From contig JAQISU010000058.1 of the NCBI GenBank assembly GCA_029339505.1, positions 1,304,001 to 1,368,000 of the forward strand: a stretch of DNA of 64,000 nucleotides. The letters are read 5' to 3'. The notes under the pieces are model-generated. The model did not search any database. It was not told where the DNA came from and was given only the letters and a program-made list of their open reading frames with translations. Positions 1-13,100 of this stretch are shown in pieces (within the stretch, counting starts at the first letter, position 1; each line of letters starts with the position of its first letter). The translations under genes and the position numbers were made by a program. The stretch is from Unio delphinus. Taxonomy: Eukaryota; Mollusca; Bivalvia; Unionida; Unionidae.

Positions 1-956
1 AAGACACCAATATAAATCAAACCGAGTCTTTTTTATCTTTAGGATGACTTTAAATGTTACTTCGTCATTTTGTACCAACATCATTAACATAAATCCAGAA
101 AATTTTTTTAGTGGCTAACGCCGAGGAATTGTGATAGATATTGTAACTACTGTAATGCCGAGTACTGACAGCCTCAACGTGATGTTTGATGGATTATTGC
201 GTGGAGACCATAATACTGATCCAGACGCTACCGTATATACTATGTTGTTGGTAGTCTTTATTTTATGTCAACGATCTTTATATAAACGACTGCTGTTCTT
301 CCAAAAAAACTCGTTAGTGTCTGTTTATATTTCTACGAAAACTCAAGTAGTGTTTACATGATTAGTGGATTAGGTTTTAAATGCAGTTATTTCACTACTG
401 ATTATCGTTAACAATTTCATCATTGGGATGTCTCTGTGTCACTGATGTATTTCTTCACTGCAACATCATTGCTAGATTCTGCTTTTCCAAGTCCAATAAT
501 TGTATTATTGGTCATACTGAGAGGACCAGTTATTGTATCACCGGATCTTTGTATTCGATTGTAATATAACAACGGGCTTAATTTTTACCATTAATATCAA
601 ACACATCAATATTCTGTCAGTTTTGTGTTTTTTTTTTTTTGTTTTTTTTTTTTAGAGGAAGGTCTTTCGTAAAATATCTACCATTATACTTTTAAGATTT
701 GTTTAAAAGGATAGCGGTTACTTGTAAATCATGCACGACTTTATGAGGTGGTTTGGTTGATTTTGAATTTATTAATGGGCAGATTCTGCTATGGGCAGGG
801 TTGTCCGGCATTCATCAATAAATATTTAGTGAAGCTGTTTTCAAAAGCAAGTGCAAACAGACAATGAAAGATGAGATTTGCAACTGGCTTTAACACTGAT
901 CCCAATGGCAGGCATAGAACCCTTTGCACAAGAGAGGCAGAGGGCCTACTTATAAT
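1..956. other. No gene seen; AT-rich flank
   Basis: Intergenic by default, left of the HELZ2-like 3' end. There is a poly-T stretch around 627-654. I see no conserved coding block, RNA gene or terminal repeat. Confidence 0.5.
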
Positions 957-2116
957 AATAATAATAATAATAATAATGAGGACTTTGTATACCGCCTAAT
1001 CTTTAAAAGCTCTAAGCGCTTTACACCATCAATAATGATATGACTACACTACAGAACAACAAATGACAAAAACAATGAAATTGGAAAACATAAAAACATG
1101 CTGAAAATATATAAGATACAAATCATGATTAGGTCGCTAAGTTTGTCCCTGAAGTCGAAACAGGTGAGTCTTGAGAGCACTCTTAAAATGGACCACTGTG
1201 TCTTTGTGTCTAATTTCAATGGGCAATTCGTTCCACGTCGTCGGGCCCTGGTATGCAAACGAACGTTGTCCATATGACTTTGTTTTTCACCTTTTGAACA
1301 ATGAGTATACGATTATCAGAAGAAGAGCGTAAGGATCTAGCTGGTGTATACACATGGGTGGGGCTGGATAGGTATGTTGGACTGGAGTCTGTCATTGAAA
1401 TATAGCACAGAGAACAAATTTTGTGTTCGATTCTGTATTGAATTGATAGCCAGTGTAGGGTATAGAGCAGTGGTGACGTGTGCTCTGATCGAGGTACTCT
1501 AAAGATGAGCCGTGCAGCTGTGTTTTGAACTTTTTGAAGTTTCTGGAGTAAATATTGTTGACGAACCAGACAGAATTGAGTTACAATAGTCCAGTCTTGA
1601 AAGTACTAATGAACACACAAGTGTTTTAGTGGCATCAACAGAAAGATATTTACGAATGGAACTGATGCGTTTCAATTCAAGATATGCAGCCCTGCAGATG
1701 TTCATGACATGTTGGTGCAATATGAGTACTGTCTAGAGTAACACCTAGATTCTGTACTGACTGTGAGAATTTAATGTTGGTGTTGCTGATATTTATTGTC
1801 TGAGGTAAAGGATGTGGATGAGAAAGTCTTTGTGTTGTGATCAGAATAGCCTCAGTTTTATCATCATTCATCTGCAGCTTGTTACATGTCATCCATGATT
1901 TCACATCCGAAATGCACTTCTCTACTCCATTGATGGCAGCATCAACTTCAGTTGGGTGGCTAGACTTGCATATTTGGGTGTCATCAGCGTACAGTTGGTG
2001 CAACACTGGGTGATGACACTTGAGAGCGGCTGAGTGTACAGAATGAAGAGAACAGGTCCAAGAACAGATTCCTGTGGAACACCATAACTTATCCAAGTGT
2101 GATAAAGTAATCCCAA
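957..2116 (-). mobile_element. Decayed non-LTR retrotransposon (reverse transcriptase 3' part), 5'-truncated
   Basis: On the minus strand, pieces in shifting frames read GVPQESVLGPVLFILYT, HQLYADDTQICKSSHP, NDDKTEAILITTQRL, QSVQNLGVTLDS, ICRAAYLELKRISSIRKYLS, LVLSRLDYCNSILSG and, near 1250-1130, NCPLKLDTKTQW. These are successive motifs of LINE reverse transcriptases: GVPQGSVLGP, the catalytic YADD, LGV and LDYCNS. The 3' end is a trinucleotide (TTA)n tail on the minus strand at about 957-976, typical of CR1/Jockey-like elements. At least three frameshifts show that it is dead. Confidence 0.85.
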
Positions 2117-2204
2117 TGATGCATTTTATTAACTTGAAATTTACTTAATTTTTTAAAAGACATTTTGAAGATTTGATACACATTCATTCATTCATACATT
2201 CATT

Positions 2205-2436
2205 GGGGGGGCCCCGAATGGTCTAAAGCGCTCGCCATTACGGATCACCGCCATTTCACATCTGTCTGCGTGGGTTCTCTCAAATTCGGCCAATGTGGGT
2301 ATGTGAGAAAACTTGCGAGTAGCTTCTTGTGGGTCGGTGGTTCTTTCCAGGGATTTTCCCCGGGTTCATCCTCCACCATTAATACTGGCTCCCATGTATA
2401 GCTTATCGTGTGCTGAAAAATGGCTTAAAACCCTAC
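2205..2436 (+). mobile_element. tRNA-derived SINE, family A, near full length
   Basis: A 230-bp unit starting GGGGGGGCCCCGAATGGTCT, with an A-box-like TGGTCTAAAGCGCTCG, and ending GGCTTAAAACCCTAC. Its second half (GTGGGTCGGTGGTTCTTTCC to GCTGAAAAATGGC) recurs at 61456-61574. ATTCATTC runs lie on both sides (2181-2204 and 2438-2448), consistent with a target-site duplication or tail. Confidence 0.6.
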
Positions 2437-2439
2437 ATC

Positions 2440-5400
2440 ATTCATTCAGAAATTATGGCCATTTAATTACCACCAAAAAATGACCTCGATGGGAACAGCC
2501 CAATAAATCTGAGATGTCATCTGCGTTGGGGACAGGTGTAATACAGCCACAATTGTAAATCATAGTACTAATAACTCTTTGTGTGTGACAATACTGCTTA
2601 AGTTGATGTGTATAACAATCAAGGTAAGTTGACTACCTCTGACACCCATTTCTGTTTTCATTTAAATGTTTCACTTATTTTGTGTTCTGCACGTTTGCAT
2701 GTCCAAGTCTTGCCAGTACTGAAACATGCAGGACAATGTTTTCTAATAATTTTGTTCACAAAAAGACATACACACCTATTGCACGTTAGCAATAACCAGA
2801 TATGACATTAAAAAAAAAATCAATGGTCTTTGTATATACATGTATTTAGACAATAAAACAATACTTTCAGCAGAACTTTAATAGTCGGTGTGAGTGAAGG
2901 TGTAATTTATAATTCACAAAGCCATCTGACATGTATCTTAATGCATGTGTTCCGGTGTATTTATATTGCACTATGGCATTTGACTTCTCATGTTGTATTT
3001 AACAGCCCAAACTGTAACTGAACATTTAAAATTGTAATTTTCAAAAATGATAATTGTCCACAAGACTTAATGAAATTTATTTCTGCTATGAATATTAAAG
3101 GGGGAAAAATTGTCACGATTCAAATATTTTTCTCAGTCATGGTCCTGTGGGACCCTCAAGATTTGAAATAATTTGAATTAAGGGTAACGGTGGGAAAGGC
3201 TAAATCGCTAAACAACCCTAGTCTTTCTAAAAGGAATGCGATTATTCAGGAAATTGTTTTTCTGCCGAGTTATTCACCTTTAGCTCTCAGTATCTTTAAG
3301 TGCATTTTACACCAAACATTGCCCTCTCTCATGTTGTGATTTAAACCTGTAATTTTGTTTATATATCCGTGTAAAGCTAAGAACATTTTCACCAACAATG
3401 GAGATTTAACATTGATGTCTTTTTGAGACATTACTTTGAGAGAAGTATGCTTTACGAAGACATGTTCATTTTATTAACTGAATATGAAGACTCCTTTGAC
3501 ATAGAAGCTGCATGTGAAATGCTTGCATGCAAGATACTGCATCGTTTATGGTGAGATGGCAACAACTTAACTTGCACCGCTACATCTCGGGGCACAGCTC
3601 CTTATACTGAATCCAGAGAAACTCCATACTTGACAACATTAGAGCAGTGGTGATTCACAAAGTGGGGCTATTCCAATATTGTCACAAGGACTACAGTAAT
3701 GGAAAATGCCAAAGTTTTACATGGCCAAGGGGGAATTATTTTCCCATGCACATTTATATTACAAATATCTCCCAAATCATTGAATGTATCAAGTCAAAAT
3801 TTTCAGATGTGGCATAAATCATGATACTGAATAATCCATACAGAAATGATAAGGGATCTCAGGACTATGTTGAAACTAATACCTTGTTGTTAATGGCAAG
3901 AAGAAGACTATATTAAAATGTTTTGTATTTTTAGCATGATAACAATAATGGTTAGTTTTGTTTTAGTACAATTTATCAGGACATGACAGACTATATGGCA
4001 TCAAGTAGATCTGCTAGAGGAAAAACCGGAGAAGAACCTCTAACTAATTGGAAGCTAATGGCAAGCTTTCTGATACATCCAAATTAGCTGAGTGAAGACA
4101 TGAACCAACAGGTGATCAATCAACCACCCAAGACCATGGGAAAAATAATAACAGACAACTTTCATCATCTTTTGCCAAATCTTTGCTACATTTTATTACA
4201 TTATATACAATATATCTGGTGACTCTGCAAATATTCACTGTAGAAATGTTTTCTCTCTTCAGAAATCTTTATGAAAATAAAAGCATTTTGAATATTGCAA
4301 TGTTAACTTATTTCTGTACCAGACCAAAGTTGCAAGTCAATTCTGAATAGTCATGTAATTTACGCATTTCATATGATTTTATTAATCGGGATAAGCATTA
4401 CCATTCAACTTTAACACATATCGTATTATATAATAATAATTTTTTAAATGATATATGGTACTGAATGTGCATGAAGCAATATCATGGCTTTAGTGATAGC
4501 AAAGTGTTCTTTAAAAAATGTGTATATATGTATATATATGACCATTGACCTAACCATATTACAATACAAAGTGCATGTTACATGAAACTTTGCAATCTTA
4601 GAAAACTGTCTGTAAAGAAGGTATTCGGTCTGACACTGCTTCTGCATACCTTAATTTGAACATGGACTTTTTTTAAAAAAAGAAGCAAACATACAAATAC
4701 ATTTTTAAGACAGTCAAAATGTCTTTCAGCAATTATTTTAAAAGAAGAGTTGAAATAACTACACAAGACATACTAATAGTAATGTTGGTTTTTTTTAAGA
4801 TAAAGATTATTGTGGATACATATTATCATTGATGATTTTATTTGTCTGCACAGTAATAGGACAAAAATATGGTGCGTCATGCCTGGTTTCTCATGTTAAA
4901 ATAAATAACAAGTTTTACAACAATGTCAAACTTAAAGAGATCAAACACGTGCTGAGCTGTCAGCAGTGTCTCCTAAATACAGCCTTCTTATAGGTGTTAA
5001 AAAAGTACCTTCTCTGGGTACATGTATATTTAAATGAAAAAGCCCTTATCTTAAATGTGCTCTGTACCTTAAACATAAAAGTCTTTGTTTCCTGTATCCC
5101 AATTTCCCAGTGTTCACATATACAGCATTTTTTAAACATAATCCACTGAAATACTAATAACTATGAGTTTCTTTAAGAAGCATGCTTAAACACTGCCAAA
5201 CATCAAGTTTTCTCTTTGCAAAAGACAGACTAAACAAAAAGAACTTTAACAAAATGCAAGTATATTATAAAAACAGCATTGCTGGTGAAAACTAGCAATT
5301 TGAATAAAACAAATGATATAGAGAGAAAACCTCTACATTAGACCAGCTGATGTTAATGTTTTCAATTTTCTCCCAACATTTACTAATCATTACAGAAAGT

Positions 5401-5472
5401 GGGATTTAATTAATCAACCACTTCCACAATTAATTCATAGACTGTTTCAAACTTGTGAAAGTATTCCTCAGC
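2440..5472. other. No gene seen; AT-rich 3' flank
   Basis: Dense stop codons in all frames and no recognisable protein block. It may include genomic DNA beyond the polyadenylation site of the HELZ2-like gene. Nothing else supportable. Confidence 0.45.
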
Positions 5473-5689
5473 TTTCTATGCATGGCATGTAAATCTGTAC
5501 ACGTTTCTATGCATGGCATATAAATCTGTACAAGTTTCTATGCATGGCATTTAAATCTGTACAAGTTTCTATGCATGGCATATAAATCTGTACAAGTTTC
5601 TATGCATGGTATATAAATCTGTACAAGTTTCTATGCATGGCATATAAATCTGTACAAGTTTCTATGCATGGCATATAAATCTGTACAAA
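5473..5689. repeat. 31-bp minisatellite, seven units
   Basis: Seven head-to-tail copies of TTTCTATGCATGGCATATAA plus ATCTGTACAAG, differing at only a few positions, followed by a broken eighth (TTTCTAAATG). There are no spacers, so this is a tandem repeat and not an array of the CRISPR kind. Confidence 0.95.
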
Positions 5690-7199
5690 TTTCTAAATGT
5701 GCCAAAATGATCTGCTTTTACTTCAGTTGTGAAATATTTTGATCTTTGGATAAAATATTAATAGTCTTTCTAAAATTAGGGTCTCAACTGACATAATTTC
5801 CATTTCCATGCTCATCTGCTCTTCTTGGCCGAGGGAAAAAGTTTAATCATTTATAAAAACATGATATTAGTATACCGAATAGCACACTATTTACAAAAAT
5901 CAAAAAGTACAATTGCAATAAAGTTACAAATGTCATTATTAAATAAGAAACTAAAAAACAAAAGGTAGCTTAAGAAAAGTAGTATAAAATGTACCTATGA
6001 GAAGGATCAGGTCTTATATGTGTATGCATGTCTATGTACAACAATTTATTTACTTTTAATATTGATTGCAAATTGTCAACACCAACTGGTAATTGAAAAT
6101 GATAATTTTACAGATACTACAAAATCTCTTGAATTATCTCTTACTAGTATTTTAATTGATTGAAAATAAAGTCTTCAAAATAATCATTATCTACATGGTC
6201 TGTTCCAGATAAAACACCAAGAATTACTAGTTACCATCATGGCTGACAGGACAAAATAGTGATAGGCTGTGATAACAGGTATTAAACAACAATTTTCCAA
6301 ATCCTTTATTCTAATTGTCAAGTCACTTTAATAAACTGCTTGTGACTTCTTACTTGGAAACAATATAACCAAACCACCGCTTATTGTCCTATTACTAAAA
6401 GAAAGATGGTTTCCTTCTAAATGTTCCTTGATCCAACTAGTGCAACATTTTCTACTATTTTCTATTTTATACATTTATTTGCAATGCCATGAAAATACAA
6501 TTTGAAACAAAATCAATCAAGATAATCACAAGAAAAAAAAAACTCTAGCAAGAAAAGGAATAAAATTCTAGAGTTATATATAAACCATCCATGTATCAAC
6601 AGTTAAATCATATGTACATAGTGCAATCTACCAATAAAGCAATTTAACTACCAATACAATATAATTTTGCACTTAAAGAGTAACACCACTACAACAACAA
6701 CCCAAACTGAAATTATTTTTATTTTTATTTCAACCAACATCAGCATTTAATTTTGATAATAATGAACATGGGTTGAAGGATTAATATTAAAGACAGCAAT
6801 CTGTGCCACCTCCTATCTATATGAAACAATCCTTATCCCTCCCAAAAATAAAAAAACTCAAGACATAAATTGTTAATCAAAAGATGTTACTGATTTTAAT
6901 ACAGAAACACTTGCATTTTAGAACACAAGTGTACGTATTAAAAAAAGCAAACGCATCATCATATTTGCGTTAAACAAGAGTATACGCAAATACAGGAATA
7001 AGATACAGTATGCCTCTTGTTTTGGTAAGCTGTGTAGTAATGTAAAGTTTAGATGCTATGAAATGAACACATTTCATCACAACTTTCCCAGACTTGTTTT
7101 CCTCAGTTACTACAACATTTCAAAGCTTGCCTGTTATTTTCAGACCATATACATATATACATGTCCCATTGCAACAGAAATGAATATCATAAACTCCAA

Positions 7200-8213
7200 A
7201 AAGACTACCTATATTCCTAAATGTATTTTTTTTATATATTTCTATAAGCACAGTAAACGTTAGTCACAGGTCATTTCAATTTACAAAATGAAAATTCCAA
7301 CTTTACTTTGCTGAACTGCATTATGATGGTATGAAGAAACAATAACACGTACAATATAAATTAGTTGTTTTCTTTCAAAATATAATTGTGAAGAAATCAG
7401 AATATCCAGTTGTAAATCAAGATAGCAATCTAGACTCTACTAAGTAAACAGTTTCTATTACAGTATAAAATAACAATAAATGCAAAATATTAGAATTTTA
7501 TCTTGTCAAGAAACAAACATAACACTAATTAATCTGCACCAATGAAACCTCAAACTAACGTGATTTTGTAACATGTTAAGATCCATCATTTAAAATGACC
7601 TAATTACAAAAAGATTGATTAAACGTTTTACAAAAAGATCATCAAAATTATATACTACTGTATAAACGATTGAATTTTCTATAAAAGAAAAAGACAAGGA
7701 ACAAAAACCTGAAATTTCTACTACAAATAATTTTAGATCTGAAACCAATACTTGTGTCATAAAATCCGAGATTTGACATGTTAGACTAAAATCTGACTTC
7801 CTATACTAGATGTTTTATAATACTGGTTTTCTCTGGCTATTTACACCAGATTTTTCATATCTGGATATGTATGTTGGGGTGTGGGGGCAGAGCCAGTTGC
7901 TTGCTGAAAAAGTGTGATCCACTATGTGGCAGCAGAATATAATATTCACTTATCAGTGGGCCTAGCAAACCTGACCGACGTTACATTGAATCATAATTGT
8001 ATGAATTCAACAGAAAAATGATTTTCTCAGAAATTTAAAGTACTATACTTGTTACATCTTTAATCCACTACAGCATTTATGAAATCAGACCCAGTACTGA
8101 CTATCTGCAGCACTAGTCGCATGACTTCACAAATCTCAACCTACAACATCAGAAGTCTAATAGTCATGTAATAACAACAACCCCCTTTCTCACGTTTCCA
8201 ATGTTGTTAATTA
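7200..8213. repeat. Left copy of a 1-kb segment also present at 63.03-64.0 kb
   Basis: Several blocks match the right edge in the same order and orientation. Examples are CTTTGCTGAACTGCATTA against TTTTGCTGACCTGCATTA, TCAAAATTATATACT shared by both, GATTGAATTTTCT against GACTGAATTTTCT, and CTTATCAGTGGGCCTAG against CTTATCAGCAGGCCTAG. It lies about 1.9-2.9 kb downstream of the stop codon. Confidence 0.8.
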
Positions 8214-8349
8214 GAAATGGTATCAGACTTTCAATTAATATTTATTTATTTATTTATTTATTAAACATTGGAAACAGGTTATTGTTGAAATCAAATGACT
8301 AATGTACCTATGATTTCATCAAAATATAGGTATGTGAGATTTGTGTACT
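8126..8349. repeat. Imperfect inverted repeat (foldback) 3' of the gene
   Basis: Left arm 8126-8216 and right arm 8262-8349 are imperfect reverse complements (ACAAATCTCA..., TAGTCATGTAATAACAACAA, GTTTCCAATGTT against their complements TGAGATTTGT, TTATTGTTGAAATCAAATGACTA, AACATTGGAAAC). The loop of about 45 bp contains a (TTTA)n run. Confidence 0.7.
8241..8262 (-). promoter_or_regulatory. Cluster of AATAAA polyadenylation-type signals (candidate)
   Basis: A TTTA tandem run; on the minus strand it gives four overlapping AATAAA hexamers, 1.8 kb past the stop codon. It is one possible 3' end for the HELZ2-like transcript, but it could equally be a microsatellite in the loop of the foldback. Confidence 0.25.
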
Positions 8350-10072
8350 CACTTAAATAGAAATGCAAATGGCAAGTATTAAGTCAAATTATATCAACAC
8401 TGGAATTTCATCTTGTCTGGCAGCAAAGACATAACTGTAATACCCACAATATCCAAGAAAACAAATCATTTTCTTATCAATTTCAGTGTTTAAATTATCC
8501 AGTAAACCTATGCCATCATAGAATGTAAATAAAAAAACAATCACTTTTTTAAAACTGTTTTTTTGCATTTATGCAATTTTAGATTTCTAGATTTTTGGAA
8601 TTCAATATGCCCAACTTGTTGGCAATTGAAATGTAACATGTACATGTTACCTGGTCTAAAAATAACCAATGGACTGCAACAAGTGTGACAGACGGTGTTA
8701 GTATGAAGTGTGACACTAGTTTGGAACAACTAGCCTGAGAAACATGTCAAACTATCTGGAAACAACATACAGGTGGTTTTCTTCTAAATGTGCCATATGT
8801 GTGAACCACAACTGACATACTGGCAACACTTTGTAAACAAGCAGGCATATCACTTCCCTTTAAATATTTTTGATTGGTCTAATATTAATTATCAAAAGAA
8901 TTACAAAGCTCTTGCTGAGACATATTCAGTAATTATAAATTTCACCTTGGTAAGTTTACACTAACAAAATGTACATACAGCTTTCAATGCCTTCATTAAT
9001 GACAAGTGTACATCAAGAACAAGCAAAAACAGCTTTCAATAATTTCAAACATGATATTCTTATTCTGAATTTTTTAAAAACTAAACATGATGGAGGAAGA
9101 CAAAGAATTATAAATTATTGAAAATCTTGAATAAATAAAAAAAGAACAGTTTGATGTTGATAGAAAAGTATGGGTCATGTAGGGTGAGGTCAAAGAACTA
9201 AAAAATAAACTAATAATGATCCGAATTGTTTTGTACAAATTACACAGTTGGATTTCCTTCAAATCAAGCACAGCTGACAGCATAATAAAATTAATTCTTG
9301 ATGTAACTTTTAATGATATAAAGTCATTTTGTATTAACAATTATCATGTGATTATTATGTATATATTAGTCAGTACTAGAGTTAAATGGCATGCCAGTTG
9401 AGGAAATTTACAAACATTTTAAAATACCTTGGAACAAATATTCCTAACAAATATGAAAAAGAAACACAAGATATTTAAAAACAGAAATAGGCATGGAAAA
9501 AGGGGAAAAAACTCATTGCAAACGTGCAAGTCTGTCATTAATGTGCAAGCTTTAATACATGCAGTGCATTTTTTAATGTCTTATTCATAAGAAATGGTTT
9601 TACCAATATTACATAACTGTAATACCCACAATATCCGAGTTATGTAAGACTCGGAACTGTCATTTCTTGTAGTTTAAGTACGCCAACAGATCTATCAATG
9701 AAAGTAACATTAAAATAATAGCAAGGATTTTATCTCCAATTATACACGCAGTAAGTACTACACATATCTCAATCATTATACACACAGTAAGTACTACACA
9801 TTTCAAAACATATATTATATACAATTACCACTCTAAATTCTGGACTACATTTCAGTATGAAATATGCTTTCAAATGTACAATTCATTTTAAACTTCTTAT
9901 GCAATATAACCATTTGCAACAAGACTTTGGTGTCATTCCTGAATAAAACAGGTTTAGAATAGTTCATTTCTTGGCAATTGCATCATAAGTATGTAAATGT
10001 ATAAGTAAAGAAATCAAAATACAGGAAGTTTTTAGACCTCAATTGTGTCTCATTTCCAAAATTGCAACAAAA
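8350..10072 (-). other. Probable 3' UTR / proximal flank; no coding seen
   Basis: AT-rich DNA directly after the stop codon in the transcript sense. A 27-bp word (CATAACTGTAATACCCACAATATCC) occurs twice, near 8429 and 9613, and a short tandem duplication (CAGTAAGTACTACACAT) sits near 9749-9806. No canonical AATAAA close to the stop stands out. Confidence 0.4.
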
Positions 10073-10188
10073 TTATTTCTCCATGTGCTTGAGAAAGATA
10101 GAAGCCTCCACTACTTTGCCATCTTTTCCATAATCAGTCAGAAGTTTATTCCAGATCTTATTCTCACACTGTAGCAAATGCTTGTTCC
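10073..10188 (-). CDS. HELZ2-like: HELZ2-like exon 17: last coding exon and stop
   Basis: 116 bp, acceptor AATGTCTATTTTCAG. It encodes [38 protein letters not shown] and a TAA stop at 10075-10073. 'GN..LL.....W..LL..Y...G' is the usual tail of SF1 helicases after motif VI. The exon takes one base from exon 16 and is in phase. The C-terminus is short, with no added domain. Confidence 0.86.
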
Positions 10189-13100
10189 CTGAAAATAGAC
10201 ATTTTATTAGTTCAGGACCAAGCTGAAGGTACAATTTTGTTTGAGAAGTGTACGCCTGCCACCACCATGAATCTGAAAACTAAAAACTCATTTTTGCAAT
10301 ATTATAATAGTTTATCTTGCACACACCCTCCACAAAAAGAGTGAATAGAAAACTCAAAGGATGCATACTAAAAATACGTATGTATGGCTTCTGGTGGAAA
10401 CAAATTCTCATATGATTTTTCCATTTTGGAAAGCAAGAAGAAGATTTTCAAGATGGCTGCCATGGTGGCCATACTTAATCTTCGATTGGCATCATATCCA
10501 TTAAGGACCACTAGACATTATAACAAATCTTTTAGTGACTGCACAATATTAATGTCAGAACACTGTCAAGATGGCCAATATGGCAGTCATATTGGCAGTC
10601 TGTGAAAACTCCTTGCTGATATGACCATTTGACCATTCATATTGGCAGTCAATGAATACTCCTTGCTGATATGACCATTTGACCATTCATTAGGTAGTGA
10701 TTTTCTAGATGACAACTGTTGCATACATGCCAACCCCTGGCAAGGAAAAAGTGTAGTCCAAGTGGACAAAAAGAGTAATCCACATATAACATGACAAAAA
10801 ATTCAATGAGCATATGTACAAAATGATTTATTTATCCCTCTGGACTTTTAACATCAATTATTGCTTAAGTTTGTGTATATAACACTTAGAGCTTTAAAAA
10901 GCAACAGACACTCACATTACATTTTAAAACACTTTGTACCAGATTATACTATGAATGTTTTGCATACCAGTAGAGCACTAACTGCTGGGATAGAGAGCCT
11001 GGATCTGAAATCAGTTTTATTTTTTGTCAACAATACTGAACAATTTCTCTCAGTCAGCATTATAATGGTAAAAAACCAATATTCCTTTCAAAACTTGACA
11101 AAGAAGAGGAAATTTATATCTTCCAGTTACTGGGTATTTTAGATGGGAAATAAGATGAAAAGAATCAACTCTGCCTGTATTAAGTACATTGACAGGTAGA
11201 GTGCCAACCTGATATTTCAGGAGTTCTCCTTTTAATTTATCAAGAGCCTTTCCTGCAGCATGGTGCATCATATGATAGACACAACCTGATATGAACAATG
11301 ACGGAGACATTTTTCAAATAATAGAATCCAACTCCTTTAAGAACTCCAGTCATCACTGATGCAGTCTCCTTTAAGAACTCCAGTCATCACTGATGCAGTA
11401 TCAGCTGAAAACCAGATTGAGTTTGCCAACTTATATTTATTCAATGCATTATTTAAGCAAATAAAAAAATGTTTTCTCCAGTGGAATCTACTGCTAACTC
11501 TGGTAATGTAAGATGAGCACTCTGACTTTGCCCTTTTAGTTATAAAAGTCTCTTAAACAGACTGGGTACAACTTTTTGTCATCATAATCACTACTCCTGT
11601 ATGTTGCAATACTTAACAGCCAAATTTTCATCGTTTCTGCAATTTTAAATGCTAAACACCTAACAATATTAGATGATTTTGTTCTTGTACATGCATATTT
11701 TCTGCAATTCTGAGATCAGGAAACGTCCATTTGAACAAAGGACCAATATAGTCTTCTACCCCGAGGCACAGTCTGTGTTCTATTAAGAACTCAGTACATA
11801 ATGCCTCTGTATTTATAAAATTTGTGTCCACAATTTAGTTCAGCTGAAAAAAAGAAGTTACATTAGTATTGGAGTTAGTAAAGTGAGCTAATTCAAGGTT
11901 TCTTTGACCACCATGATCAATATTAATATCTTTTCCACACAGCCTGCAAAGGGCATGAAGCTGCCCTAGAATGAATGGAATGCTGTGTTGTATTCATGTA
12001 TTGATCTTTAAATAGGTTTTTAGTCTTTTCCTAATCCATCTCTGAAATTATTTGAAACATTTTTGCTCTAATCATGCATGGACTAGAATAAATCTTATTT
12101 GACTTCGAGCGCCAAATACTTACAGACTGGTTCTTTACCAGATATGAATTTAAAGAATCTGCGAGCAAAGATTACAAGTTAGAAAACCTGCCTGTTCTCT
12201 CCAAACTAATCCATACAGCTGCTATAAATAGAAACTGGGGTCAAAAGTTTGCGTAGAAACCAGCATGTTTCTTGAAAAAGGGCAGCTGCTATAAATAGAA
12301 CATAATACTGTTAGGAAAGTGAATGCAAGTCTACAGACAAGTGTACTCTTATACACAGAATCCATTTTTTCCCAAATACATCAAATAGGATTAAGAGGAT
12401 GTTAATAAAAATGAGAAAAAGAATTATTTTTTTTGAAAGGGGATTTACCAAAAACAAATAAACGTAGGACATTTACATATAATGTGTAATTTAGTGAAAA
12501 AAAGCGTAATAATTAGGGCATAACCGACTTTTGATCCGGAAATCGGATTCCACCGGATGGTATGAACTTATGATTAATCAGAGTTGGACAAGGCAGGAAC
12601 GACCGATTCGGATAATAAAAATAATAAAGTTGAATTTCTATAGCACCGTGTCTAACACTGCGTGTCATTCGATAGTGCGTTAATAAAGTTAAATAAGAAG
12701 TCAGAAAAGTCCAATATGGTCAACACAACGGGGTGAAACGATAATACTTGAGTTAGACCAAAAGATTTAAATTTATTAAAATATATAATACAGTCCTACC
12801 CGTTTATGTCAACATCCTCAATAATGAAGGCATAACATTGAATACATTGACACATGCTAATGAAGTATCCGGAATCAGAAAAATTTCATGCCCAAAATCC
12901 GGAATCGGAAATCAGAAGAAAAATGCTAATCAGTTATGCCCTAGTAATAATTACACCAAAAGTGTAATGGTTTGCATGTTTGCTGTTGTGGTCAATTTGG
13001 CGGTCTTATCGTTACCATTTCCAATTAAGTCAGTTAGACAAAATAAGAAGTTATTTAGTCAAATCCCATGTTGATACAAACATCTATTCTAGAATAGTTG

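Noticed and set aside
5473..5689. A CRISPR-like array of 31-bp repeats
   Set aside because: Units are contiguous with no spacers, in a eukaryotic intron-rich region.
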